Source of the DNA: Entophlyctis helioformis
Lineage: Eukaryota > Chytridiomycota > Chytridiomycetes > Chytridiales > Chytriomycetaceae
Length of the DNA stretch: 64,000 nucleotides
Reading direction: 5' to 3'
Assembly (NCBI GenBank): GCA_025526915.1
Contig: JAHLKH010000052.1
Span: 1 to 64,000 of the forward strand
Part shown: piece after piece, positions 10,554 to 22,200 of the stretch
Layout of the letters: each line of letters starts with the position of its first letter
Numbering within the stretch: the first letter of the stretch is position 1
Made by a program: the position numbers and the translations under genes
Notes under the pieces: model-generated
Seen by the model: only the letters and a program-made list of their open reading frames with translations
Told to the model about the DNA's origin: nothing
The model's database searches: none

Positions 10554-13318
10554 CTAGGCCGGCTTTATCGGTTGGTAACACCCCTGCGGTGTTATATGTA
10601 TGGACATCTCATCGCCAGACTTTGAATTAGATCGGTGCCCTGATGATACATGAACTGAAATGGAGCGCTCGAGCTTCGGACTTGTCTTGGCAGCCGATGC
10701 TGTGATGCTATTGACAACATCGCTTAGGTGCTCTTTAATGCGACGCCGAACAAACCTGAACCGAGCACATTTTACCCATCAGCCGTTACCCTATCATGCG
10801 CACCATTTGCAATACTCACAGGCTCTCTGGCGTCTCGATAAGGTTGCGCTTGATGACGATGATATAGTACGGAATCACGCATGCGACAAAGATCGCAACG
10901 GCAATGCCAAGGTTCTGCCAAAGCTTCTGCAGGTACATGAGCATTCCGAAGCTACCACCTGTGATGATCATCACAAGTACTGCTCCAGGGATGCCGAATG
11001 CACTCTTGGCCGGCCGTGGCATGCGTTGCATGTTGCCGCTGGCAAGCTGAACATCTGTCAGCTCCTTATTGAAGTTGTATGATACGTAACGACTTACCTT
11101 GATGTACACGACCGAGTCAGCAAAGTATGCCGCAAGTGCAAACATGGTCGACGCATTCAGCAGGTACAGATCGAGCATGGAGAACGGTGACGTCATGCCA
11201 TAGCACAGCACCATCACCAAGCAGCCAACAACGACGAGCGCAATGACTGGTGCTCGGTTATGACCCGTGCTGTTGCCCTTGGATGTGATGGCCAGGAATG
11301 TCGGCAGGTATCCACCGCGCGCCAGTCCGTAAACGTACCGCGAGCAGCCGAAAAAGTTGTTGAGCATCGGCACCGCGATGCCTGGAATCATGCTCGCGAT
11401 CAGCACTTTCTGCGCAGTCGATCCAGGCGTGATGCCAAAGATGACCGACATGCTGTCGACAAATGGCAGCTCAGACGCCGACAGTGCTTGGACGCCTGGC
11501 GGCATGCCGGCTGTGATGATCACGACGAGCGTGCCGAGTGTGACGAGCGTGCCTGTGCTTGACCACATCGAGTACGGCATGGACGTCTCGATTGCCAGCG
11601 TCTCTTCGGCAGCCACTGGAATGACTGTGGATGGATGGATGGATGGATGGATGGATGGATGGATGAGTGTGTCGCACTCATGGTCACATCAGCACGCGGA
11701 CAAATGCCTGGCTCACCTTCAAAGCCAATGTACAGATACAATGCAAACGGAATGGCGTTGAACACGCCATAGATGCCGTATGGGAAGATGGCCGTCGACA
11801 CGGATCCATCCGCCATGACGGTGTGGAACACACGCGAGTAGTCGAGTCGTGATGCACCGATGCACAGCAGGCACACCAGATACACGCATGCAAACGCCGT
11901 GCTGATCGCATTGACGGTCATGTACAGCTGCGGCCGGGTATTGAGAACGACGCAGAAGACGACGATCACGGCCCAGTAGACAGGCTCGAAGCTGTCGGCA
12001 GTACCAAACAGCATCGAGCACAGAATGGCTGTGTGGTGCATGGTGATTGCCACGGCCGGTTGTCATGGTCAGTTGTGGCGAGAGGAGAGCGAGGCTGTGC
12101 AGTCAGCATGTATTGTGTGGCAAGGAAGGTGCTCACCAATGAAAGTATTGTTGGACGATGTCGCCATCAGAAACTCAATCTGTCATGGTGCGAGCATGGT
12201 TGAGTGTCGGATCTTCAGTCATGGGATGTGGTCACTGAGGTTTCGGCAACCAGCAGGCATGCCGCGTCTCACCAGATACGCGTATCCAACAATGGTGGCC
12301 GCCACACCTCCGACTGGATGAGAGAGTGGTGGTTGGAGGATGATCGAGAGATGATCGATGGAATGGCCAAGGAGTGGTCGGAGGATGATCGACGGTGGCC
12401 AAGGAGTAGCCGGAGAGTGGTTGCAGAGCATGCCACTCATGAGCACAGGATCACAACAGAACGCGGTATTGCTGAAACTTACACGCAGCGTACGAGTATG
12501 CCGCACAGCCACTTGTGAAGGTGTACACGGTGCCAAGATCCACAAACATGGCCGAGAGCAACACCACAAGCGTCGATGCAATCACATGTGCAGCCATCAT
12601 GCTGCCGACACCATACTTGTAGCCGAGATTGAAGCCATAGTACAGGCCAGGAATGACAAAGCCAACCACCAGTCCCCATCTGCGATGTCCGTCAAGCCAC
12701 AGTCGACGCAGATAGCGGCATGGGTCGAGCAGACGTCGCGAGGCGACCGGTGTGCCAATGATACTGGATCAGCCGTGACGTCAGTGTGCCATACGCATTT
12801 ATGCAAGTGGGAGTTTACATGTTGTGGACACGCGCGAATCGCGTTCCAAGTCGGCGATGCTCTGAGACATGTATGAAATGGGCAGAGAAGAGGAAGTCGC
12901 GATCGGTGATGAACGGAACAATTGAGTTAGCAATTGTGGAAGACAAGGTACATGACACAAGAGAAGCATAAACGGGCGGGAGAGTTACAAGGACTTCCGT
13001 GGCCCACGACCCTCGCTTCAACACAGCACAAGTACAGTTCTACTTGCCCATGAAGGCCTTGTCGGGCTTTACGCCTGCGCTCGTCGAGAACAGGTGTGTG
13101 GCCAGCCTTTGCGGCAGACATCTGGCGAAAAACACCGGGATGTTGGGCAACGTCTCATCCGTCCCACTCCCTGCGACGACCGTGTCTTGGCGGCCGAGTG
13201 GCGTAGACTTTGACGGACGAGCCCCACTCAGTAACGGCAGAGTTGGTCTTGACTGGACGGACGAATTGCGGCGCGTGTTGTCCTCCAGGCTCGGCCTTCC
13301 TGTCACCGAGGCCGGCAT
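10554..13318 (-). CDS. APC-superfamily amino-acid/ethanolamine-type permease, left copy
   Basis: Exons (minus): 13318-13048, 12861-12819, 12763-12483, 12313-12273, 12179-12137, about 12053-11717, 11624-11098, 11046-10820 and 10755-10554. The cytosolic N-terminus is followed by RRLLDP and GLVVGFVIPGLYYGFNLGYKYG, then about ten hydrophobic segments, including PFALYLYIGFE and MFALAAYFADSVVYIK. This is typical of amino-acid or ethanolamine permeases at the plasma membrane, and the substrate cannot be read from sequence. Exon 1 ends at a GCAAGT donor (right copy: GTATGT). I could not find a canonical AG acceptor before exon 6 in either copy. Exons 1, 8 and 9 differ strongly from the right copy while exons 3-7 are nearly identical. 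The last exon encodes a different C-terminus here (RRRIKEHLSDVV). Confidence 0.75.
11098..12903 (+). repeat. Left inner arm of inverted duplication (permease body)
   Basis: This arm mirrors 29273-31078 at a constant sum of 42176. It is nearly identical from 11098 to about 12810 and moderately diverged from there to 12903. Between this arm and the outer arm lie a diverged patch (10992-11097), a near-identical patch (about 10780-10990, mirror 31223-31433) and a diverged last exon (10554-10770). Confidence 0.9.
11632..11665 (+). repeat. (TGGA)n microsatellite in permease intron
   Basis: Eight to nine TGGA units lie in the intron between permease exons 6 and 7, close to the acceptor. The mirror tract is at about 30511-30544. 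Confidence 0.85.
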
Positions 13319-13700
13319 GGACGTATTGTTGAGTTTACTGCCGTGTCCTTTTGGTTGAGATGAAACAAAAGGAATAACAGCTGCGGTCTCTTCAACCTCC
13401 GTCCGTCCGTCAGTTTGCCTGTGAAATGGCGGTGTTTTAGTCGTCAACATGCTCGTTCGACACGAACGAGTCGTCGATCTGAGCGTGTTTAGTGGCCTTC
13501 TCGTTCGCCTACGAGAATGAGCCGGTAGCTGAAGCGAGGGACAGGCTGGCGCTTCATTTAGCCCTAGCGCATGAAGCAGGAGCACGTGGGGGCATGGCCA
13601 GACGGGGACAGCTGCCGGATGTTGGTGCAGGAGCTGAGTTCGCCGTATGCCACTCAGAACGGCCTTGGTGCCATTGAGCATGCTGGAGTGAGGCCACGAG
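13319..13700. other. Upstream region of left permease, no gene
   Basis: About 380 bp upstream of the permease start. It contains a perfect hairpin, CTCGTTCG-ACA-CGAACGAG (13452-13470). A longer open frame runs through it on the minus strand, but its composition is not convincing and the right copy has no equivalent. Confidence 0.4.
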
Positions 13701-13764
13701 GCTCATCTGAAAGTCGACCGAGGCTTGGCAGCTGGGCCCGGTGGTGGCTTCATCAAATGCTTTG

Positions 13765-13970
13765 GGCCCGATATTCAAACAATTACCAAGAATTTTGGAA
13801 TTAAATTCGACCCGAGAGGCGACGAATGCAAGCCCACATATCACGTGATTCAAGGTTCGAGTCAGCAACGAGCATGCGACGACAGGCGGGCGAGGCATAC
13901 CAAAGAGATGCTCACCTTCGTAAAGTGACCCTATTGGTCGATCGGGAGGTGCCCCGATTCAAAGTGTTGG
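13765..13970 (-). other. Conserved 3' block of Fanzor copy 2
   Basis: This is the minus-strand counterpart of 1682-1908. Reading leftward from 13970 it starts with the shared last codons and TAG (about 13929-13931), then a non-coding part identical over long runs to copy 1, such as GTCGTCGCATGCTCGTTGCT. It ends at TATCGGGC near 13768. Immediately outside is another inverted repeat, GGGCCC at about 13765 and 13735. Confidence 0.55.
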
Positions 13971-15542
13971 TGGTGGTGCTGGAAGTCAGTGCGCCAAAGG
14001 CTTGTCACGTGGAGTGGCACGTGACTTGCTGGCACGCTGTGGCTGTCTTGGACGCTGTGGCTGTCTTGGTCGCTGTGACTGTCTTGCACGCCGCTGGTCG
14101 ACAGGCTGATCCAGTGCTGGAGGCTGCTGGACGACAGGCGGATCGACTGGCGTGTGTGTCAAGTAGAGCGGCCGGTGTCCAAAAAGCAGATGTCCCTGTG
14201 CGACCATCCCGATGTTGGTGGCTCAAAGCACGTCGCGGTGGTAGACGGTCGTGCAGTCTGTGCACTCGTAGCGCCGCAGGTTGGTGCGGTTCTTGTCTGG
14301 GATCCGCTGCTTGCACTGCGGGCACATCTGGCTGGTCAGGTTCTCGTTGCAGCGGTAGATCTGTGTGTGTGTGTGTGTGATCGTGTGGTCAGTTGGTTCA
14401 CAGATGGATGGATGGATGGATGGATGGATGGACAGTGTGGCATCAGACGCACATAGGCATATCCAGACGACCGCAGATGCCTGATGAGAAACTTCTCAAA
14501 CACAGCGTGCCGGCCACCTTGGCCTGTAAAGTCGATGCCAAATGCCCACACAACAGGAATGTTGTCCTCTGTCGACTTTGTTCGGTCGACAGGGAGCCTT
14601 GAGACGCAGCTGATGCGCGCTTGCCAGTGGTCGATCCTGCCAGCTTCATGATGCCCTCAAGAGCCTGTCCGCGATCTGACATGCGCTTGCAGCGCTTGGT
14701 GAACCGCTTGGCCTTGACCTTCTGTGGAATGCCACGCCATGCCATGCCATCCAGTGCGATCAGCAGGCGATCAAGCAGCTTGGCGGCCATGTCAATGGAC
14801 ATCCAGAAGCAGAGAAAACGTACCCGTGCATTCAGGAATGGCGTGCAGTACGCATGGCAGCGCAGATCCCAAAAGGCTCTCTCGCCTGCTGAGACGCCTG
14901 GATCGGCATGCTTTGCTGTCTTGAATGCAATGACCTCGTGGACGTCGGTTGCCTTGGCATATCGATTGTTGAGCCTGGCACAAGAGGCAGGCACTGTGAG
15001 TTGATCTGGTCAAGAGTGCGCGTGGCAGAGTCATTGCATGCATACCACCGCTGAAGGCTGTGCTCGGCTCGTGCCATGCCAGAGGAGAGCACGTAGTTGG
15101 CCTCGAGCGTGTATGTCTCCTCCTTGACATTGACCAGCATGCTGGACGCGCCATACAGGTACCGCTGGCCCTAATCAAACTGACAACGCGAACAGTCTCA
15201 TAGCTTTGGTTAGTGAACAGATTGTTGGCATCAGCAACATTGGGCAGCCACTGGGATGCATTAAAGTTGCGCTGGGCCTGTCATGCCATGACATGAGTGA
15301 GGAATGTGCAATGCATGTGCACCAAAGTGCGAGGTTGGCATGCAAGTGGCTTACAGGATTGGTCGCTTTTGGCTTGGTGGCTGTGGATGGCATGTCAGTT
15401 GGTGTGGACAACAAGTGCGCGTCTGGATTGGCACAGCAACTCATGTGCCATTCAGGTAACCAGGCTCGCAGTCACCAGTATTAGTCACATCAATGAGGCT
15501 TTGAAGCTGGGCAGAAAACGCCTTATTGGATGCTCGTTTGGA
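13929..15542 (-). pseudogene. Fanzor (TnpB-like) copy 2, decayed
   Basis: This copy is closely related to 1-1714 and keeps the same introns (the one after LQRW and the one before IYRCNENLTSQ). Its exon upstream of the RuvC region (15542-15447) follows an exon with MTDGYTICQLALDY, a TDG motif typical of Fanzors ahead of RuvC-I. Decay is clear. The first intron has lost 2 bp of its GTGAGT donor (about 15446). The RuvC-I Asp codon is followed by TAG (15171-15173) and there is a 1-bp deletion. A frameshift lies near 14590, and a TGA (14223-14225) interrupts HRDVL-ATNI in RuvC-III. The zinc finger (MCPQC, ECTDC) is intact. The C-terminus differs from copy 1 by an SQRPRQPQRP repeat. Confidence 0.75.
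14362..14432 (+). repeat. (GT)n and (GGAT)n microsatellites in Fanzor copy 2 intron
   Basis: A GT dinucleotide run (about 14364-14378) and GGAT units (about 14405-14430) lie in the intron before the zinc-finger exon. Copy 1 has equivalents (AC run 1179-1192, ATCC run 1112-1127), so the intron is the same one. Confidence 0.8.
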
Positions 15543-15554
15543 ACCTGCAGAGCA

Positions 15555-18500
15555 AGGCAGTGGTCAGAACCAATGTGTACACCAAAACATTCAAGCACGC
15601 ACATACTGCAAGGCGACTCTGGACGGTCTGTGCAATAATCGAGAGCCAGCTGGCAGATGGTGTATCCATCCGTCATGACGCTGCTCAGCCGTGTCCGCTT
15701 GGTTGGTCTCGCTGGACGCACGGCCTTGATCACAGCCTGAATATGCTCCTCGCGCTCCTTGTCATCCCAGATGCACTCCTCGCCTTCGCGTCGCCTTGGC
15801 TTCGGCGTCTTCTTTTGCCTTGGCATTGGCCGCGTCCATATCTGCTTGAGCCTCTGCCGGCGTTTGATACCGTCGTTTGTCCGAGGCAAGTCCAGGAAGC
15901 AGGATGTCCATGACGCACAGCTCATGGCTTGAACTGAACGCGCGCTTGATCTGCTTGTTGGATGACTCGAGTGTCAAGGCTTGCGAGCCAGGCTCTTTGA
16001 GAAGAGTGGAGTGTTAGTATCTCATCATGTAAGCATGGCATAAACAAGTGCGACCTACTGCTGATCGCAGCCAGGAGCTGCTCTCTCAATCCTTTCAGTG
16101 CTGGATCCTGCTTGCCATTCATGCGCTCATCCTTTGTCCCCATCACCGACCAAAAGAGCGTGGTCTCGGTGACAAGGACGAATGGATCGCGGCTGGATGG
16201 CTGTGGGCACAGCTTGATGCTCCTTGTCCACCAAGGTTGACCAGCGCGTTGAACCTTCCGATCTGCGACAGCGACTCATCGAGCATGATTGCAGCAAGCA
16301 CGTCCAACGCTGGAGGTAGCTCACAGTGACCTTGCCCTCCTGTGTCTGAAGGCGTGCTTGACGTGGCGTCCTTGGCAGTCCTTCTTGCGGCATGGCTTCT
16401 TGTTCGCAGCACCCTCATTGGCTGACGGAGTGCTGGACCGGTCTCTCTTGTGAGTTGCTTTAGAGGGGTGGCATCCTGAGCGGCCGTCGATGGGGCTGGC
16501 GCAACGCTCTCGCACCTCACTTTCTTGGCCGCCGATGGTCCTGACTCGGTGTTGTCGGTGGCAGCACGCTTGGCAACAGCAGCCTTGGCAGCAGCAGCTT
16601 GGCGGCCTTGGCATCCTTGGCTTGCTGTTTCAGGTGCTTAACCCACGCTACTGCCTGCGCGTAAGATGCACCGGGTACCAGCTGGAGGGCCGCATCAACC
16701 GCCAGGTCGAACTGACTTCCAATGTAGTGCGCGCGAGTATGGTGCACACTTCTCTGGCGAGGTTGCTAAAGATGTCATTCACTGCGTCCGGGCAGAAGCT
16801 GCCGTCCAGGAGGTATGGTAGAGCCGGCTGTTGCGCGACGTCCTGCCGCATGTCCTTCGGGATCGCGACGTCCTGCTGCTTGCCTTTCTTGGTCTCATAC
16901 ACCTTGACCGCGTTGGTGTGCACCATCCCCCGCGTCCATTCGCGATGGAACATCAGCTGCATGGCCGTGACGATCCACGCGTTGGTCGTCTCCATCTTCA
17001 ACGGCTTAGCCATCTGCTTGCCAGTAAAGATGTACGACAAGTGGCGCAGCATGCAGGTCACGGACGTCTGGCCACCAGAGGTGCTGCTGATGAATGCCGT
17101 GAGCAGCTGGTTGGCTGTCGGCACTGCTGGTGCTGCTGCTGCTGCTTGCTGCTCAGGCTGCTCGTGAATGTCGGGCTGATCGGCGTCCTCAGCATCGTCA
17201 ATGTCCTCGGCGTCCTCATACTCATCGACATCCTCACGTCCTCATACTCTTCGGCGTCCTCGTCATCCTCAGTGTCCTCATACTCTTCGGCGTCCTCGTC
17301 ATCCTCAGTGTCCTTTGACTCCTCGGCCGTCTTGGGCTTCTCGACCTTCTCGTGCAGACAGATCTCGAGCGTCGTGCCCGTTGCCAGCTGTACCGGGTCT
17401 CCAAAGCGAGGGTCCATGCTCTCCTGATTGTAACAACTTGAACCGTACATGAGGCGTGCAAGGACGTCCTTTCCGAGGGTAAATTGTCCAGACAAGAACT
17501 GCGCCTTGGTCACGCCGCCGAGGCCGTCGATGCCGTGCAGTCGTTGAGGTGTTGATGCCCTTGAAGTCAGGTCCAAGAAACAGTGCCTGACCTGCTCTCC
17601 TTCGAACCACTTGTACATGTGGTACTTGGGGGGGAGCGGCGCATCCAGGTCGAGATCGAGCAGATCCTCAATGAGGGCGCCGATCACAATAAGCCCGGCT
17701 TGCCGAGCACCGACCGTGAACGAGTACACCTTTGCAAATGTGTCCTCGACGATCAGACGGCGCGTCCATTTCTTTGGCGTCTTCCTGGCTTCGCTGCCGA
17801 GCACCTTGATGCTCTTTGAGTCACTCGACAACAAGGCCTGGATATCACGCCAACCTCTGAGTCAGCACATGCAAAGCAATGCAGACAGGCAGAATGGCAA
17901 TCCTAAATCGTACCTGCAGCAGCTTCCTGAAGCTTGGACAATCAGTCTCATCAACAGCAGGTCGATTGGTTGTGGTCGCAGCAGGTCGATTGGTCGTGGT
18001 CGCAGCAGGTGGTTGGTCGCATCCTTTTAGATTTTCGCACTTTCTCACCGATGGCCGCAACGAGGGTCATGAATCGCACTGTAATGATGCGGCCCATCTT
18101 CTCAAGCTTCAAACGTAGTGCCCGTCGTGAGCGAAACACGTATCTGTCAAAAACACGCATGTCAGCAAGCATACTCAAGACCCGTGGCAGAGCATACATC
18201 ACTTACACCCGTCTCGAGCCAGTAGGTATACTACTGCGGGCAAGCCGGCCTGACTTTGTCCTGTTGGCCTTGCTTTCCTTCCTCGCCTCGGCCTTTTCAG
18301 CTGCCTTTGCGAGCTTCTTCTTGAGCGCGTTCAACTGCTTCTCTGTGAGTTGGCGTGGTGCCTGTGGAGGTTGGACGCAGCATGAGCAATGCATTCCGAG
18401 TGCACGCAATGCATATGCAAGCACCAATGATGCGCCAGAACTAACCGTCGTCTTGGTGTCAGCAGCTTGATTGACATTCAACACCTCGCGGTGTTCTTGA

Positions 18501-18560
18501 CCAGCCTGACCGTCGGTGGATGGCTGCTGTTGCTTGCCCTGCTTTGCATGTTGAGCCTCC
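15555..18560 (-). pseudogene. Coding remnants between Fanzor copy 2 and the XPG-like nuclease
   Basis: A chain of minus-strand coding segments whose frame changes repeatedly. 18560-18435 and 18360-18200 encode Lys/Ala-rich helices (LTEKQLNALKKKLAKAAEKA). 18135-18050 encodes YVFRSRRALRLKLEKMGRII. 17845-17235 is a folded-looking segment (RLIVEDTFAKVYSFTVGARQ...) ending in an acidic EDAEEYED repeat. 17220-16750 contains TANQLLTAFISSTSG to NLAREVC. 16710-16330 is an Ala/Lys-rich NLS-like part. 16150-16070 and 15990-15640 lead into the TDG motif. Frame breaks lie at about 17230, 16575, 16430 and 15795, mostly in repeats. Some may be missed introns. The right part probably belongs to the XPG-like gene and the left part to Fanzor copy 2. 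I cannot place the boundary. Confidence 0.5.
17957..18022 (-). repeat. 24-bp tandem repeat in coding remnant
   Basis: Two and a half units of a CGACCTGCTGCGACCACAAC-type repeat. It is in the place where the reading frame cannot be joined between two otherwise coding-like segments. Confidence 0.7.
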
Positions 18561-19121
18561 TGCCGAGCGGAGCAATGAGTGATCGTGCCAAGTCACTGCA
18601 TGCACACACACAGGCAGTGAAGATTAAGACGCACCTCGGCTTGCTCAATGATTGACTCTAGCAGTTCAATGGCCTCGTCCCACTGCTTGACAAGTGTCAT
18701 CAATTTGAGAACCTCGTGGTTTCTCAGGGTTTTCAGCTTGTCTCTGGCATTGCTGCATATCTCGGCAAACGTCTTTGGGGAAACGCCTCGGGTGTTGGCC
18801 TTTGCTTTATACTTGGCTTTCTGTTTGTTTGGGTCTGGAATGGCATGGTTGACAAAGAAGGTGCTGTCAGTACACAATGTCACATCACTCCAATGCAAGC
18901 AGGACGTACTCGGAGTCGATAGACGCCGGAACGGTACGCATGCAAGATGGATGATCTTGTTCAACTGCCTCTGAATCACCCTAGCAGCTTTCTGTCCAGC
19001 GGGCAGTAGGTCGAGTTAGGCACTTCAAGGCAAGATATGCACATGCATCCAAGTCATGCAGCAACGTACAAGTATGTGCCGAATGGTCTGATTTGCTTTG
19101 TTGAACTCTGCACGCACTTCC

Positions 19122-19251
19122 TGTTGCGGGGGGCAGATTGGTTGTTGCAGTGGATGGTGAAAGTGGCATTTGGATTGGAAATTTGTTTTAATACAACAAG
19201 AAAAACTACTGCCTCGCAAGCCTGTCGCAGCATCAACGGCAAGAATCAACA
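19122..19251 (+). repeat. 5' LTR of copia element
   Basis: 130 bp, TGTTG...CAACA. It matches the 3' LTR apart from two substitutions and is preceded by the target duplication CTTCC. Confidence 0.95.
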
Positions 19252-22200
19252 TGGTAGCACTGGGAGGTGCGACGAACGGTTCTGCGAGCAGCAGTAGGAG
19301 AAGTGACCTCCTGAAAGAGGGAGGCAGCCTAGTATGGACGGTGTTCCTGGAGAAGCTCCAGGGGACGCTGACAGACACGGCGGCAAAAGGGAATGGCCAG
19401 CTCATGGCTCTGGCGACAATGGCGGACGAGCCATCTGGCGAAGCGGCGGCGGCAGCAGCGCCGTCTGGCAAAGCGGCAGCAGAGTCGTCTGCGACGACGA
19501 CAACGTCAATGGCGTCGACAATGACGACGGCGGCGCTGAACACTTTGCTACAGAGGATGGCAAAGGATATCCTCCGCCCGATGGTCGCCGAGAGTCTGCA
19601 CTATATTGTCGACGACAAGGACCTGCCGTTCGACAAGGTGCTTGCGGCGCTCAAGAAGAAAATCCTGCGCGCTAACGACATGAGCATCCTGGCGGCTCTC
19701 GAGAAGATCACCTCCTCCAAGATCCACTCAGACGAGACCGCCGTGGCCTACCTCAAGCGCCTTCAGTCACTGTGCGACCATCACAAGGAGCTGTGCACGA
19801 TGGCCGATCGAGCTGCAGAGGCGTTCAAGGAACAGCAGATGCTGTCGCAGTTCGAGCGAGCGGTGATGTCGGCCAACCGTCCGGCACACAAGATGCTTCA
19901 CCGGTACTTCGAGAATCTCAAGCTGGAGCGACTTGAGGGAACAACAGTCACCCTGTCAATGACCACCATCCGTAACCATCTATCCTCGATGGACGAGGTC
20001 CCGCCCGTGACTGCAGCGCTTGTTGCTCCAACTTCTGTGCCTGCCAAAAGCGACGACTCGACGGCTCCAAGAGACGACAGTCAGGTCATGTGCTACAACT
20101 GTGGGGGGCGTGGCCACAAGCAGTGGGCGTGCAAGAAGCCGCAGGGGCCCTGGCATGGCAACCGCGGTTACTGGCACAGCAGAGGTGGTGGACGTGGTCG
20201 TGGCAGGGGCGGCAGCAGCAACAGAAGCGTCAACTTTGCACCGAATGAAGCCGGATCAGCCTACCCGACTCGTCCAGCAAAACAGTCGCCGTGGAAGTGT
20301 ATGGGCACTGAACCGCGCAAGAAGCAGCCGCAGGTCGACCCAGACATTGCTCGGGCAGTTGCAGCACACACGGCACTCGCAGCTGCTCACAGCCTCGACA
20401 GCAACGCGATCGTGCTGGACTGCGGTGCAACACAGACTTATGTCATGCGCGCTTCTGTGCTCAGCGACTTTACGCCGTGGCGTGGGATCGTGTGTGGTGC
20501 TGGCAATCACCACCTGGAGGTGACGGGGTCTGGCGTTCTGGCGCTGCATGACATTGTGGAGGGCCTCGAGTCAGATGTTCATTTGGTCGACGTGCTCTGT
20601 GTCCCATCCCTGGGCACAACGCTGATCGCGGTGCACGACCTGACCAAGTTGGGCTTTGACGTTGTCTTCAAGGACGACGGTGCTGTGATCTCCAAGGACG
20701 GCGTGCGACTCATGGCAACCAAGCTGGTGAACAACCTGTACCAGTTCATGCCCAAGGTCGTCGGCAAGGCGTTTGTTATGATGGCGCCACCGCCTGAGGA
20801 GATGGGATTCAACTTCCCCATGCAGACTGCACTGGCAGTGCAGGATGCCAACGAGCGCGTGTCGGAGTCGATTCTACACCAGCGGCTGTGCCACCCGGGC
20901 GAGGCACGCATGGCGATTGTGACAGACCACACGTGTGGTGTCACCATGGTCAAGGAGCACTCTGCTACCAAGGGCTCGTCGCTATGCCGCGCGTGCAGCC
21001 TGGCCAAGGCAAAGTCGGCACCCATGCCCAAGCACAGCGAGACGAGCGCAAAGCGGGCTGGAGAGGTCCTGCACATCGACACGTTCGGACCATTCCGTAC
21101 TGAGGGATACGGACGCAAGCGGTACTTTACCGTTATGGTCGATGGATTTTCGCGCTACTCGCATGTCGTCTGCCATCGGCGCAAGTCTGAGTCGGCCAAG
21201 CATGTCATCGCGTACTGTCGGTTCCTCCACACGCAGATTGGCAAGAAGGTCAGAACGCTGCGCTCGGACAATGCCCAAGAGTTTGTGCACGGTCGTCTCG
21301 GCAAGTACATGCGCAAGACGGGCATGAAGCATCAAACGACGGTACCTGGCGTGTCGGCTCAGAACGGCATCGCGGAGCGTAAGATTGGCGTGATCATGGA
21401 GTCAGTCCGTGCTGTGATGCTGGATCGCTCTGTGGCGGCTTGGTGGTGGCCTGAGGCTGTTCAGACAGTGGTGCACGTGCAGAACCGCCTGCCCCACGCG
21501 GCGCTGGACAATCGGTCGCCATTCGAGGTGTGGACGGGTGCCAAGCCCTGGATTCACTACTTCCGCGCCTTTGGGTGCGCGGCGTACGCCATCAACCGTG
21601 TCGCTCAGCATTCGCAGAACAAGGCGGGTGCCATCGGCCGCGAGTGCATCTTCCTGGGCTACGAGAACGGCACAAAGGGTTACCGCCTGTACGACCTCGA
21701 AGCCCGTCGCGTGATCGTCTCGCGCAGCATGCGGTTCGACGAGTCGCTCACCACGCCGTTTGCCGCTAAAGATGACAAGGATGCGCCTACCTGGTCCCGG
21801 CCTCCTGTGCGCGCGCAAGGGTAGATTGCCGCCGCAGCTCAGGATGACTTCTGGATTGCGGACGACGAGGAGCGCGCTGCTCTGGAGGCGGAACTGGAGG
21901 CAGAGGCGGTGGCGGATGACGATGAGGACGATGATCTGGAGGGCGATGATGATCTGGAGGGCGACGACGACGATGGGGATGATGATCTGGAGGGCGACGA
22001 CAATGATGGGGATGACGACAATGATGGGGATGTCGACGATGGTGGGGATCGCCTGGCTGGTGGCTACCAGCCGGCCGGGCCTGATGCCGCGGTGCCGCAC
22101 CAAGAGGAGCCGCACCAAGGGGAGCTGCACCAAGGGGAGCCGCACCAAGGGGAGCCTGACCAAGGGGAGCCTGACCAAGGGGAGCTTGACCAAGGGGAGC

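Noticed and set aside
13040..13681. 213-codon minus-strand frame as a separate gene
   Set aside because: Only its last part resembles the right locus (FFARCLPQRLATHLFS) and it ends at a splice donor matching permease exon 1. The upstream part has no counterpart.
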